From Eledone cirrhosa (Eukaryota; Mollusca; Cephalopoda; Octopoda; Eledonidae), in NCBI GenBank assembly GCA_964016885.1, contig OZ024740.1:2733836-2797835 (forward strand): DNA of 64,000 nt, read 5' to 3'. The position numbers and the translations under genes are program-made. This document shows positions 49,429 to 61,700 of the stretch, piece after piece (within the stretch, counting starts at the first letter, position 1; every line of letters begins with the position of its first letter). A model generated the notes under the pieces. It saw only the letters and a program-made list of their open reading frames with translations, was not told the origin of the DNA and made no database searches.

Positions 49429-49632
49429 CACACATACATACATATACACACATACATACAAATATCTGTCACTTAATTTACACACACATCGGCCTTACAC
49501 TTTCATGCACACATACATACAAATACCTGTAAATTTTTTTTGGGGTCCTTTCTTATCAATCTTTTTACATTCAATTATCAGCCTTATACTTTCAAAGTCA
49601 ATTTTTATGTTGAAGTAACTTTCACCCTTTAT
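49233..49632. repeat. 272-bp spaced duplication and (ACAT)n within the Helitron
   Basis: About 125 bp containing CTTATCAATC and CAATTATCAGCCTTATACTT occur at 49233-49360 and again at 49506-49632. Weaker copies are at 49125-49230 and 49690-49760. Between the two strong copies lies a long ACAT tetranucleotide run (49354-49430). Confidence 0.8.
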
Positions 49633-49795
49633 TTTTCGATACCCATTTACTTACTAACATTTGTATCACAACAACAATAACAATATTCATAAACAGACAG
49701 TAGACTTTCAAAGTCAATTTTTCTGTAGAAGTAACTTTCACCCTTTCTTTTGGACATAAAAGAGAAGTCGCCTCAGTCGACATACCGCGTCAGCA

Positions 49796-50476
49796 GTGGC
49801 GCAAAAGGCTACTATAGCAAACGAGTCCTCTGAGGAAAATGCTTCAAGACTTTCACAGACAGCCTTACGTTCAGCAGAATGTCGAGCCGCTGAAAGTTTC
49901 CAACAGCGCACCGCACGCATAGCCAAAATGGCTTCATACCAGGCTTCTTCCAGGGCTTCAGAGAGCTATGAACAGAGGTCGAAGCGCCTGGCTAGAAACG
50001 ATGCGACTAATGCTGCTTCCAGGTCTTTGGAACGTTTAAAACAACGGACGGCTCGCCTTCCTACGAGCGCTGCGGCTATGACTACTTCCATGGCTTCTGA
50101 AGATGCAGACGGGCGGTCCATTAGCATTGCAAATGTTGCTTCTGCTATTGCTGCCAGACCTTCCCACCAACCACACAACCAATGTTCTACGTTCAAGTGT
50201 AACAGTCGACGGCGAGAAGCTGCACGCGGTGTGACGAGCCCCAACAGCCCTTACTGGTACCTACGGGCTTTCAAGTATGAGCAAAACGTTAATTACTCGA
50301 TGCGCTCTGACATAAATATAGGCGAGATGCGCTTCAATTGCCAATTCTGCAATGCTACAAAGTGGGCTGGGGAGCCACCTGCAATGTGCTGCTTAAACGG
50401 TAAGGTCACCTTGCGCCCTCTTACGGAACCGCCAGAGCCTTTGAAGGAACTACTGACTGGTTATACCTCAAGGTAA
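49796..50476 (+). pseudogene. Helitron RepHel protein, N-terminal part
   Basis: The frame starts with Ser/Ala/Arg-rich short repeats (several of the form S..A.ESYEQRSKRLA), the coiled-coil-like N-terminus common in Helitron proteins. It ends with the conserved zinc region: INIGEMRFNCQFCNATKWAG, PPAMCCLNGKVTLRPL and EPPEPLKELL. The Cys pairs CQFC and MCC match the Helitron N-terminal domain. The frame stops at 50476, where the Rep nuclease domain with its HxH and tyrosine motifs should follow; it is missing. A run of A at 50477-50487 marks the junction. Confidence 0.8.
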
Positions 50477-50504
50477 AAAAAAAAACCCCTGATCCCCCCA
50501 ATAA

Positions 50505-51774
50505 AAAACGCTCCTGGGAGTACCGGAAAAACTTTTGTAACGAATTTGATTCTCGCTAAGATTCGTCAGGAGAAAAAAGTTGCGTTGTCCGTTGCATCGT
50601 CCGGGATCGCTGCTACTTTGCTGCCGGGAGGCAGGACAGCACATTCAACCTTTAAACTCCCTTTGGATTTAGTAAAAACTGAGACACCAACATGCAATAT
50701 CAGCAAGAGTTCACACAAAGCACTGGTTCTCAAAAGATGTTGCCTCATTGTTTGGGATGAGTGCACAATAGCACACAAGGGTGCCCTTGAGGCATTGGAC
50801 AAGGCCCGGAAAGACATTAGGGATTCTACGGCTCCTATGGGTGGCGTAACCCTTCTGCTATCAGGGGATTTTCGGAAAACGTTGCCTGTCATCCCCAAAT
50901 GGACAAGAGCTGATGAACTGCGTGCCTGTCTTAAGTCGTCCATGTTGTGGCTCCAGGTGAATAGTTTGTACCTGAGCACAAATATGCGTGCTCAATTGCA
51001 TGGTGACAACATGTCTGCAGCACAGAACATTTTAGCACTTGGTGAGGGCAAGATCCCTGCGGATGACAAGGGCGGCATAGCAATCGACACCCTGTGCAAC
51101 ATTGTGAGCAGCCCTTCTGACCTTTGGGAAGCAGTTTTTCCTAATGTCTCATCTAACTTTAAAAACCTCGATTGGCTCAGCGAAAGAGCCATCCTTGCTC
51201 CGAAAAATACCATGGTTAATTTTATTAACGAGCAGCTGATTGAGAAGATTCCCGGTAAAGAGCACATCTTCAAATCAGACCCCGACGATATCGTTAATTA
51301 TCCGGTTGAGTTATTAAATCTCCTTGAGCCCCCAGGGCTCCCACCTCACATTATTAAGCTTAGGGTTGGCTGTCCCATTATGCTAATAAGGAACTTGCGT
51401 CCACCAAAGCAGTGCAACGGTACTCGCATGGTCGTCAAGTCACTGACACCCACTTGATTGAGGCCACCATTGTAACGGGGTGCGGAAGAGGGGAGAATGT
51501 TTTCATTCCAAGGATGAACCTTTTCCCCTCGGCGTCAGATATCCCGTTCGATTTCCGGCGATCCCAATTCCCGGTGAGACCATGTTTTGCCATGTCCATT
51601 AACAAGTCACAAGGGCAAACATTGTCGGTGGCGGGCATCCATTTGGACGAGCCATGCTTCTCCCATGGCCAACTTTATGTTGCCTGTTCCCGCGCAGGGA
51701 GCTGGAATGGACTTTTTGCTTACTCTCCTCAACGGATGACACGCAATATCGTTTACAAAGAGGTGCTATAGATG
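50505..51774 (+). pseudogene. Helitron Pif1-like helicase domain
   Basis: The first frame opens just after the deletion with APGSTGKTFVTNLILAK (Walker A), IAATLLPGGRTAHSTFKLPL, VWDECTIAHKGALEALD (Walker B, with WDE), and LLSGDFRKTLPVIPKWTRAD, up to RNLRPPKQCNGTR, then stops at 51457. After a 1-base shift near 51455 it continues as HLIEATIVTG, RRSQFPVRPCFAMSINKSQG and HGQLYVACSRAG (helicase motifs V and VI), stop 51774. A Pif1-family helicase unwinds DNA during rolling-circle transposition. The shift and lack of Rep mean this copy is not autonomous. Confidence 0.85.
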
Positions 51775-52072
51775 TTGGAGCTATGCCGTCTGGAACACTA
51801 TATCCTGGTAGGGTATCCAATGGCGGACAGATCTGACACCCAGCGGCATCAGGGCCACCATCTTGCAACTTTGGTCTACTAAATTCGCTATTGGAAGATT
51901 ATTAACCCATCATTGATTGACCAAAATGCTAATTGGTTCGTAACTTTTAATAACCGGTTCAACTGCTTTATGCACTTAATTGATAAGCTTATTCGCTTTC
52001 AAACCACGTTTACCTGTATGTAACTTTTCATAGCAAATGAACAAACCCGAGCAACGCCGGGCTAAACTGCTA

Positions 52073-52073
<1 letters not shown>

Positions 52074-52119
<46 letters not shown>
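52074..52119. repeat. (TA)n microsatellite at the Helitron 3' border
   Basis: TA run of about 22 repeats directly after the CTAG terminus. Confidence 0.9.
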
Positions 52120-52123
<4 letters not shown>

Positions 52124-52800
52124 GGCGTGTCTAGGGAAAATGGCACCCAAAGCAAGCACTAAAATTGCGCCCCTGTCCAAACATCTAACACCAATCTTGT
52201 TTTTATTTATATTTATTTTATTCAAATATATCTAGCTAGAGAGTATTGTAGTAGGATATAGAACTAACTATTCAGTTGAAGAAGAATTCAAATGACTATG
52301 AAATGGGAATGCGAATTGAGGAATTAATTTGTAAGGTAAATGTGTGATAAGGATGAGATTAATAAGGAAAATAACCAAATCCAAGCACTCTTCATTAAAT
52401 AAAAGTTTTACTTAACCATTTTAATTTAATCAACAGCTTTTTTCAAAGCCAACAATCAATGTCATTTATTGTTATTTGAAGAGTGAGTACATTGTTTTAG
52501 ACGCCCTGTGACGCTTTATATTTTTAAAAATAAAACTATATCAAAATGAGTTACAGAATAGTTTAGTTGTAAGACAAATAAGTATTTGTTTATTTTATGC
52601 ATTTATTCATTAATAAAGTCAAGCTCGTTTACAAGCAAATTAATTTCATCATGTCACCAAAACACAGCTCATCTATCGGGGGTGGGGGTGGTACAATTTT
52701 TGTCAAACGGTTGAAATTTTCAAGCGAAAGAGAAACTCACGAACAATATATAAAAATGACTTGAGAATAAAGGGACAAGTCAACATTGTGACATTCAGCA
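52120..52800. other. No gene; left end resembles a DNA-transposon terminus
   Basis: It begins CAGAGGCGTGTCTAGGG, similar to the CAG-GGCGT terminal repeats of some hAT-type MITEs, followed by GCACCCAAAGC and TTGCGCCCCTG. The matching inverted terminus was not found, so only a fragment is proposed. The rest is AT-rich. Confidence 0.3.
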
Positions 52801-52804
52801 AAAT

Positions 52805-53045
52805 ATGAGACGGGAAACATAAATGTTAAGACAACAAGAAAGACGATCGCAACTTTCTGAAAGTGTACAGAACCTGAGACAGGAAACAGAAAGATTAAAA
52901 CAAGAAGAAAGACTTTTGCAACAAATAGAAGTTCAATATGAAAATCAGCAAGAGTTGACAGTTACGATGCAAACTCGACGAGCACAAAGAACTCTTCAAG
53001 GCAGAATAAACTGTCTAAGAGCTGCCAATACAGTCGTTTTCTCTT
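52805..53045 (+). pseudogene. Coiled-coil ORF fragment, unknown (possibly Helitron-derived)
   Basis: The frame around 52823-53040 reads QQERRSQLSESVQNLRQE, ERLKQEERLLQQIEVQYEN and RRAQRTLQGRINCLRAANT, highly charged and likely helical. Such Arg/Glu/Gln-rich segments occur at the N-terminus of Helitron proteins, but no diagnostic motif is present. The downstream part of the frame is non-homologous. Confidence 0.3.
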
Positions 53046-53151
53046 TTATCCGTCTTCGCTTAACTGTTATCCCTGGTGAAACCAGGTACCTCAGCTACTA
53101 TATTATATATTAACTCTTTAGCATTTACATTATTCTATACTTACTAGTAGA

Positions 53152-53330
53152 TTTGCAGTATCGGTAGAGAGTCGGACACCATGCTGTGAAGCATAGAATT
53201 ACGTCGCTTTATGATCTAAGTTCAAATCCCGCCGAGGTTAACTTTGCCTTTCATCCTTACGGGGTCGATAAAATAAAGTACCAGTAATGTACTGAGTAAT
53301 TGTTGGCCTTGTGCCTAAAATAAAAACAAT
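53152..53330 (+). mobile_element. Cephalopod-type tRNA-derived SINE
   Basis: In order: TTGCAGTATCGGTAGAG, AAGTTCAAATCCCGCCG, GGGGTCGATAAAATAAAG, GAGTAATTGTTGGCCTTG and an A-rich end. It is the same family as at 40342 and 46705 but in plus orientation. A target duplication was not evident. Confidence 0.85.
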
Positions 53331-54117
53331 TATATTTTCACAGTAAAGGCTTTATTTTACATAATTATATATGTAATATCGAATCTACAAGATTTTGATG
53401 TCACTTACTTTGAGAACAATACCTTAATATCGGTATGAGCAGGCAGTTACAGCTGGTTTGAAAGCGGTAAGAGAATTCTGGCCGGATATGGCTGGTTTAA
53501 ATGTTAAAGGGTTAATAACAGGTAAACAATAAAGATTTGAGTACTTACCTAATTTATGGAAAATAATGTCGATCTGTTGTAAGTTGTGATGTAGTCTTTA
53601 TAGATGTCTCAATCAAGCTTTATCTGGTCTTCACTTTCTTTAGTTATATACTAGTATTATTTACATACTTGGCCATTAGCTACTGTACAAGATGACGATA
53701 TATAACAATTGAAGCGTTGTTTAAAAATAAAAATATTTTGTGTTCTCACTGGATCGATTGAATAAAGCTACATCTGCTGACAAGTAAATTAGCCAAGGGT
53801 ACATATTTAAACACACTCACTTTTAAACCGTATATTTTTACCTATGTTGCGTTTTCGAATAATCGTTATCGACCCAGTTATTAATTTCTAAAGATTTTTT
53901 TTCTAACCCCACCGCTCTTATCCGCCCCCCCATCCCCGCTTATTAAAAGTTGACAATTTTCTTTATACATTAGAAAATATAAATGATTAAAAAAGTACAT
54001 TACTAGAAATCTCATACGTTATCAAATATATAGGATGGGTTGGGGGTCTCAATATGTAAACTAAACAACTAATTCTGGTTTTTAAAATAATCAACGGAGA
54101 TAACCAAAAAACATTAA
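53331..54117. other. No gene recognised
   Basis: AT-rich unique-looking sequence with no reading frame of interest or recognisable repeat. Confidence 0.5.
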
Positions 54118-54441
54118 TCTATATATCTAACACAGAGAATGTCTGTCTGTCTGTCTGTCTGTCTGACTCCCTAAAACTCGAGAACCACCCAACCGATTGT
54201 TTTCAAACTTTACACATGTAATACTTATGGTCGTGTGAGTGTTTTGAGCAAAACATATTTCCAATTTCCAATGCCATAGGGACCGCATTAGGTGATTTAG
54301 CGATCTACTTTATAATTCTTAGTCTTTCTGTTTAGATAGATACATAGATATAACGTCGCGCCCTTATAATATCTGTCTGTATGTCTGGCTGTCTGCATTA
54401 CGACATTCTGACGCTATCTTTGTGTGTGTATGTATATATAA

Positions 54442-54482
<41 letters not shown>

Positions 54483-54766
54483 CGTGTAACGTTTTTCGAA
54501 ATATTTACTTCTGCGTTCACAGATTGATTTTTTTAGTTTCAGAAGATCCCGTTAAGGGTGAAAGCAGCGATTCTTTGCTTATACTTTAATCTGTTATTTT
54601 AATATATATATATATAATTATATATTCGTGTACAGATATTTTTGTATACACAATAACAAAATATAAGCAAACGTATTTATTTCACGAGGCTCGATAAGGA
54701 TAAATATATATCAAATATATAAGAACTCTAGAGCAAATCCCGAGCAACACCGGGCCATTCTGCTAG
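54118..54766 (+). mobile_element. Non-autonomous Helitron, 649 bp
   Basis: The 5' end is A followed by TCTATATATCTAACACAGAG and then GTCTGTCTGTCTGTCTG. The 3' end is hairpin CCCGAGCAACACCGGG, then CCATTCTGCTAG followed by T. The 3' 30 bp nearly match those of the Helitron at 48581-52073, so the two could be served by the same transposition protein. No coding content. Confidence 0.8.
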
Positions 54767-55382
<616 letters not shown>

Positions 55383-57097
55383 TTAAAATATACCCAGACA
55401 TGGATATAATGTAGAATGAAACTGGACGGCTAGAAGATGCGTACACATCGTAGCCGCCGAAGATCTGTGCGAAGGCCCGTGCTTCGAGAGATTCTGGTCT
55501 CGCTGATGGCCACTACATCTATGTTTTGTGACCTCAGGTCGTTGAGCAGGTGTTTCGCTTTTTGGTGACTTTTGTGGTGTTGGTGATGGTGGTCTTGGGG
55601 TTAATGATGGTGATGGTGTATGTGGTGATGGGGTTGGTGATGCTGGTGTGGATGGTAGCATATCCGTCCTAACTTTTTTGTTTGATAGTTTATTTGTTTC
55701 CCTCTGTATTTTGTTTTTGGAGAGGGTAGGAAGAGAAAGTTTTCTTTTTTGGTTTCTTTTTTCCTTTTTCCTGATACCGTTTCTCACTCCTCGTCGTCAC
55801 AATCTGTCTCCAGTGCGATAGGTCGGGAAGTGGAAAATCCTCCACAGGCGTTGGTTTGGGTTGTGGCGTGGTGGATTGTGTAGACGCTGTGCTAGTTCTG
55901 GCGCGTTGGGTGGTGGTGGTGTTGGTTTTGCTACTGTTGCTGGGATTGTTGCTGTTACAGTTGCTTCTGTTGTTGCTGCTACAGTTGTTTCTGCCATTTC
56001 TGCTGCTGGTGGTGTTGATGGTTGAGTCACTGGGGTGGGTAAGAGAGGTGGCCTCAACCTTTTAGCCTGAGGGCAGAAAGCCCTTAGGTGGGTTCCTTCA
56101 TCACAAACAACACACATAGGCCTTCTGCCCTCGACCATTACGGTGAGGTGGCTGCCGTCAGTGAGGTCTATTACCTCTGGGATCTCCTCAATGCTTTTTT
56201 GGTCCGCTTGGATCAGGAGCTCCATCCCAGATCCGGACCAGTTCTCCTGCTTTTCTTTAGCTATTTCGATTATCTTGGTGTTGGCCTCGATGCCGGCGAG
56301 GACGGCAGCTATTAGCCAGGAAATTTCGATGGCCGGTGGAACAGTAGCTTGGGACGAGTGTGAAATAGTCACTCCATGGAGTGTTCTCTGGCCTTCTGTG
56401 ATGTTCCAAAGAACACGACCACGGTTCCATATTTCTGCCCACGTCTGATGTGGGTTCTTTTCGCCCACACATGTCCCAAAGCTTTTTGGATTTGGGACTC
56501 GGATGCCCGTTCTACTCGGCGCGATTTTATGTTAATTGTCCGATAAGACACGGTGCATAGGCGCCGATGACGATTTTATTAGGTGGGGGTGAGGCTGATC
56601 CTGTACCCATCTTTATTTACCATTCTCTTGACTTCATCTAATTCCTCCCGAGTTACCTGGATTGCTTCGCACTTTTTTGCTGCTTTGGCAAAAGACACGG
56701 TGGTTTTTGAGTTATTCTCATTGTTGTTGTTGCTGTTGTTGTTATCGTTACTTTTGTTATTGTTATTTTTAGTTTCAGTTGTGGTGGTGGTGGCGTCAGT
56801 GGTGTTCGGTGTGGAAGAGTCCATTCTGGGTGAATCCATTTCGATGGCACAAGATAATTTATTTTTTTCTTTTGTTTCTGTTGTCGCTGTGGTGGTGGTG
56901 GTGGTGGCGGCTTCAACACCTGCAGTCATTGGTAATGGCGGGAAAGGAATGTCTGCATGAGACAAATTTAAATTATTGCTACTGCTCATATTTTTAGTGT
57001 TGGCAAACGTAGTAATATTTACAATGGTGGTGTTGGTGTGAGGTGTTAGTTTGTGAGGAAGGTTCTCAGCTACTTGGTGTAGCTGTGAGTCGTCCAT
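55383..57097 (-). pseudogene. LINE ORF1 (zinc-knuckle nucleic-acid-binding protein), copy B
   Basis: Minus-strand protein split by a few shifts. The first part (57097-56579) starts MDDSQLHQVAENLPHKL, carries Thr- and Asn-rich runs, then VSFAKAAKKCEAIQV and RMVNKDGYRISL. The second (about 56551-56369) reads RTINIKSRRVERASESQIQ, KALGHVWA and VFFGTSQKAREHSM. The third (to 55797) has IEEIPEVIDLTDGSHLTVM then EGRRPMCVVCDEGTHLRAFC, a CX2CX4HX4C zinc knuckle, then a Pro/Thr-rich tail. The last frame (55787-55383) is basic and Pro-rich. ORF1 proteins of LINEs bind the RNA template. The RT part is not next to it. Copy A is at 33277-34390. Confidence 0.65.
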
Positions 57098-57306
57098 GAT
57101 TTTTTCAAAGAAATTTTTTGTTTGATAATTATAAAAGTTTAAATTTTGGGCTCAAGACCCCAATCTTTTGAGTGTCCTTTTCCGAAAGCAAATTTTGTGA
57201 CTTTATAAATAGTTAACAACAAAATGTTTACATAAATGGCAATTTTAAATAAACGAAACCAACAAACCTTTGCAGGGCTCACGATGATACGATTTCCTAC
57301 GTAGGT
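57098..57306 (-). promoter_or_regulatory. 5' leader of the ORF1 LINE, copy B
   Basis: The minus strand reads GACCTACGTAGGAAATCG, then CGTGAGCCCTGC, GGACACTCAAAAGATTGGGG and GAGCCCAAAATTTAAACTTT before the ORF1 start. The same order is in 33277-33450. The TACGTA palindrome lies next to the TAA tract. Confidence 0.6.
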
Positions 57307-57310
57307 CCCC

Positions 57311-57367
<57 letters not shown>
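57311..57367. repeat. (TAA)n microsatellite at the 5' end of LINE copy B
   Basis: About 19 repeats lying between the ORF1 LINE leader and the start of the R4/Dong-like element. Confidence 0.95.
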
Positions 57368-57532
57368 GGGAAGAAGACGCACGAGGTGACGGAGGTCATG
57401 AAATCGCTCCCGTAAGTTTTGAATTTTTAACATATTTAAATCATTTGTGAAATAACAACTCTTAGTACAAATGCTACGTAAAGCACCCGGCTTGAGCCCC
57501 AAAAAATTCGGACCCAAAATATATTGTTATAA

Positions 57533-58186
57533 GGCTCAAATATTCAAATATTCAACTTTGTATTGTACACTGTATATCCCAAAAAAAATGGCTATAAATG
57601 GAAGAAGAAGAGCCCCCCCCCCCCTCCTCTCCTCTGGCTACACTATATAGGACAGCTAAACTCACCAACACCAGAAACTAGATACACCACCCACCCCATC
57701 ATCTGTGTACACTAAACACAACAGCATTTTCACCTTCACCGCCACCGCTCACTACGGCCATCATTACCACCACTATCCCATCACCGCCGCCACCACCCCT
57801 TGACTCCTTCACTGCTGCTGCCACCGCTACAGCACCATCACTACAGTAATACGGCTCAAATATTCAAATATTCAACTTTGTATTGTACACTGTATATCCA
57901 AAAAAAAATAAAATGGCTATAAATGGAAGAAGAAGAACCCCCCCCCCCCCCCCTCCTCTCCTCTGGCTACACTATATAGGACAGCGAAACTCACCAACAC
58001 CAGAAACTAGATACACCACCCACCCCATCATCTGTGTACACTAAACACTACAGCATTTTCACCTTCACCGCCACCGCTCACTACGGCCATCATTACCACC
58101 ACTATCCCATCACCGCCGCCACCACCCCCTGACTCCTTCACTGCTGCTGCCACCGCTACAGCACCATCACTACAGTAATACGGTCG
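57533..58186 (+). repeat. 320-bp tandem duplication in the 5' UTR of LINE copy B
   Basis: The block starting GGCTCAAATATTCAAATATT runs 57533-57852 and is repeated at 57853-58186 with few changes (mainly in the length of the C run after GGAAGAAGAAG). Both end at CACTACAGTAATACGG. Tandem 5' monomers are known in some LINEs, where each acts as a promoter unit; that role here is an inference. Confidence 0.85.
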
Positions 58187-58746
58187 CATCACCGCCACCA
58201 CTGCCTCGGTATCGACATCACCACTGTCTCAGTATCGCCAACGCCGCCAGTCTCTGCTGGCTACCACTTCCACATTATAGAATTCCTACTACTAACAAAG
58301 AGGAAGGCATCAAAATATATAGATAGACTCAAAAGAAAAAAGAAAAAACAAACAACAAAAGCAGCACAGCAACAACAGTAAAAAACGAGAAAAACAGAGA
58401 AAAACAAAAACAAAAAAAGAAACCCCAAAAACGTAAAGAAAATAAGAATGAAGAGAGAAGCAGGCGGACGGACAGAGAAGAGGGGGGAAAAAGTAAAACT
58501 TAAAAAACAAAAACTAAGTCAGACATTCGAATACTACATTACAATGAAACTTATGCTTATTCATTTTTGGGGCCCTTTCTGCCCGTGTGTTTGTTTGTTT
58601 ATGTGTGTCCGTATACAGCGTGGTGATAATGCCACACAAGGGCCAAGTGGGATGGCGGATCCACAGATGGCTATGTAAACATACATTCGCCAATCCTCGA
58701 TAAGAGTGTTTAAATATCGAACATAAACAGTTCGAATAACGGTGAA

Positions 58747-61700
58747 ATGGAGACTAGAACGTCATGTGACAGACTCTCACCCAACAGGTGCCCCCTGGCT
58801 CAGCAGCAGGAACCTGACTGTCAACCAAATACTGCTGATGTTGGAGGAAGAAGAAGAAGGAAAGGGGCCAGAACCAACTGGACGAAAGAATTGAATAGAA
58901 CTGTTATGCAATGCTACCTGAAAAGTAACCCCAAGGAGAGGGGCTACAGGAAACGGATGCATAACATCTGGAACGAGATTGGTTTATTTAAATTAGATGA
59001 ACAAAAATTGGCCGGACAGGCTCGGGTAATAAGAACTAATGGGTGGATAAGCGAGCTGGAACTGGAGGAACTGAGCAGAGAGAATGGCTTGGAGATGGCG
59101 GGTGTAGTATGCCAGACAAGCGAGCCGGCGGGAAATGAAGGTGAGGAGGTCCTGAGAACGGAGGAACCACCCGAAGCAGACAATGATCTGAATACTGAGA
59201 TAAATAATACCTGGAACAGAGATACGGCCACTGAGGAGATGAATGCTGACGGGCTAGGACAAGATTCGGTTGACATCCTAAATTTAGTGGTAGATGAGTT
59301 GAACAATGATAGTGGGAGACCTATGAACCTAAGATTTGTAGACAGGAAAAAGTTAAAAGAAACAACAGCTAAGGTAAACAAAGTCATCCCATACCTTGAG
59401 GCGAGGAGTCTTCACCAGTGCAACAATATCCTCAAAGCAACAGCAAATACGGTGAGGAAACTACTTGGTATAAAAGCGAGAGGAAACAACAGACAAGAAA
59501 GAGCAGAGCCTTGGTGGAAGAAGCGACTGAGTGGGCAAATCGGGGAAATGAGAAATGACATAGGAAAGCTTGAGTCACTACTGAATGGGACACTAAAAAA
59601 CATAGGCACTAAAAATAGACTGGAAATAAAATACAAAACTAGGAGTAAAAAACTAAATATTATCATAGAGGAATTGAAGCAACGCATTGTAGCAAAGAGT
59701 GCCAAAATCAGGCGATACGAGAACAGAGTCAGTCAGTATAAACAGAACCGCATGTTCGACAACAACCAGAAGATGCTGTTTGGACAGCTTGAGGGGAAAG
59801 AAAGAGGCAACGACTTGATCCCTGGGGCGGAACAAGCTAAAACATTCTGGAGAGGAATATGGGAGCAGGATGTTAGACACAATGCCCAGGCAGGGTGGAT
59901 TGAGACAGTACAGAGGGAGATCGGTGAGCAGGCACAGCAACAGACTGATTTGAGTATCACAGTTGAAACTCTTAAGGGGCAAGCCAAAAAACTAACCAAC
60001 TGGAAATCACCAGGCCCAGATGGTGTGCAGGGGTATTGGATTAAACATTTAACATCCCTCCACCCGAAGCTGACGGCCATGTTCAATGACTGCTTGGTGT
60101 CGGGTGAGGTGCCAGAGTGGTTGACAAAAGGTACCACAGTTCTGATAATGAAAGACCGAATCAAGGGTAATGATGTTACCAACTATAGACCTATCACATG
60201 TCTGCCCGTAATGTGGAAACTGTTGACGAGCATTGTGTCTGAGGAAATCTACCATCACCTCCACACAAACAACTTGTTGCCGGACGAACAGAAAGGATGC
60301 CGAAAGAAGTCACGTGGTACAAAGGACCAGTTGCTTATTGATAAGATGGTAATGGGGAATTGCAGGAGGAGACACACTGATCTTGCCATGGGATGGATAG
60401 ACTACAGAAAGGCATTTGACATGGTGCCTCATTCCTGGATCACCAAAAGCCTGGAGATCTTCAGGGTGGCAGATAACATCAGACAGATGCTGGGCAGGAG
60501 TATGGGGTCCTGGGAGACAGAGTTGACATCAACTGGAGTATCCTTGGGAAGCGTGAAGATCAAGAGAGGTATCTTCCAGGGAGATAGCCTGTCCCCTCTG
60601 TTGTTTGTCCTTGCCCTGATGCCCTTGACCATTATGCTGCGAAAAGTGAGAGCAGGATACAAGTTGGGAAGGGGAGAGCTTACCATCAATCACCTCCTCT
60701 TCATGGACGATCTTAAGCTCTTCGGGAAAAGTGAGAAGGAGTTGGATGTGCTTGTTGACACTGTCCGTATTTTCAGCAGTGATATATGTATGCAGTTTGG
60801 TATTGGTAAATGTGGAGTCATTTCTGATGAGGAGGGGTAGATTGAGCAGAAGTAACGGGATCCAGATACCAACAGGTGAGATGATAAAGGAAATTGACTC
60901 TGAGGAAAGATACAAGTATTTGGGCGTTCTGGAGGCTGATGGCATAAAGAACAAAAAAATGAAGGAATTGTTAAGAACTGAATACATTCGGAGAGTAAGG
61001 AGCGTATTGAAGTCACATCTGAACAGCAGAAATGCCATAAGCGCAGTAAATTCCCGAGCTGTATCTATTATTAGGTACAGTGCGGGAATTCTGAGATGGA
61101 ATGTTGCTGAACAAAAAGAAATGGATAGGAAGACTAGGAAGCTATTGACTATCTACAACATGTTCCACAAGAGGAGTGATGTCGATAGACTCTACCTAAG
61201 GAGATCTGAGGGTGGAAGAGGTCTTATCAGCATAGAGGACTGTGTTCAGATGGAGAAAAACAACCTATACAAATACGTGACCTATAGTAAGGAGCCAATG
61301 CTCAGAGCTGTACTGAAGGAGGGGACAGTAGGCCAGGGGATACCCAAGGAGGAAATAACATCAAGGAGGAAGAGCAGCCTTAAGGGAAAATCCCTTCATA
61401 GTACCTTCTTTGAGAAAACTGAATTTAGAGATCCACAGACATGGAACTGGTTGAGAAGAGGGGACCTCAAAAAGGCTACAGAAGGAATGCTAATGGCTGC
61501 GCAGGAGCAGGCCCTCAAAACGAAGTGGTTGAAGCACCATATCTACAAGAAGGAGGCTAGCCCACTGTGCAGGATCTGTGGAGAGAGAGAGGAGACTGTG
61601 GCTCACATTGTGTCCGAGTGTAAACACCTAGCCCAGACCCACTATAAGGGCTGGAGACACGATGTGATGGGCAGGGTGATCCACTGGCACCTGTGCAAAG

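Larger units (their letters stand above)
48581..52073 (+). mobile_element. Helitron with RepHel remnants
   Basis: The 5' end is A followed by TCTATAAAAGGCAGATTTTT with CTGTATGTATG soon after. The 3' end has the hairpin CCCGAGCAACGCCGGG, then CTAAACTGCTAG followed by T, the CTRR terminus and A/T target typical of Helitrons. No target duplication is expected. The interior has 1.2 kb of repeats, then the two RepHel remnants below. The element is 3493 bp, well short of autonomous elements, because the Rep domain is deleted. Confidence 0.8.

Noticed and set aside
52120..52560. Complete hAT-type MITE
   Set aside because: Only a left-end-like CAGAGGCGTG was found; no inverted right end or 8-bp target duplication could be seen.
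58777..60689. Long minus-strand frames opposite the R4/Dong-like ORF (and plus-strand ones at 31548-31991)
   Set aside because: They recur in both copies only because they are antisense to the conserved LINE ORF, and they show no protein family features.
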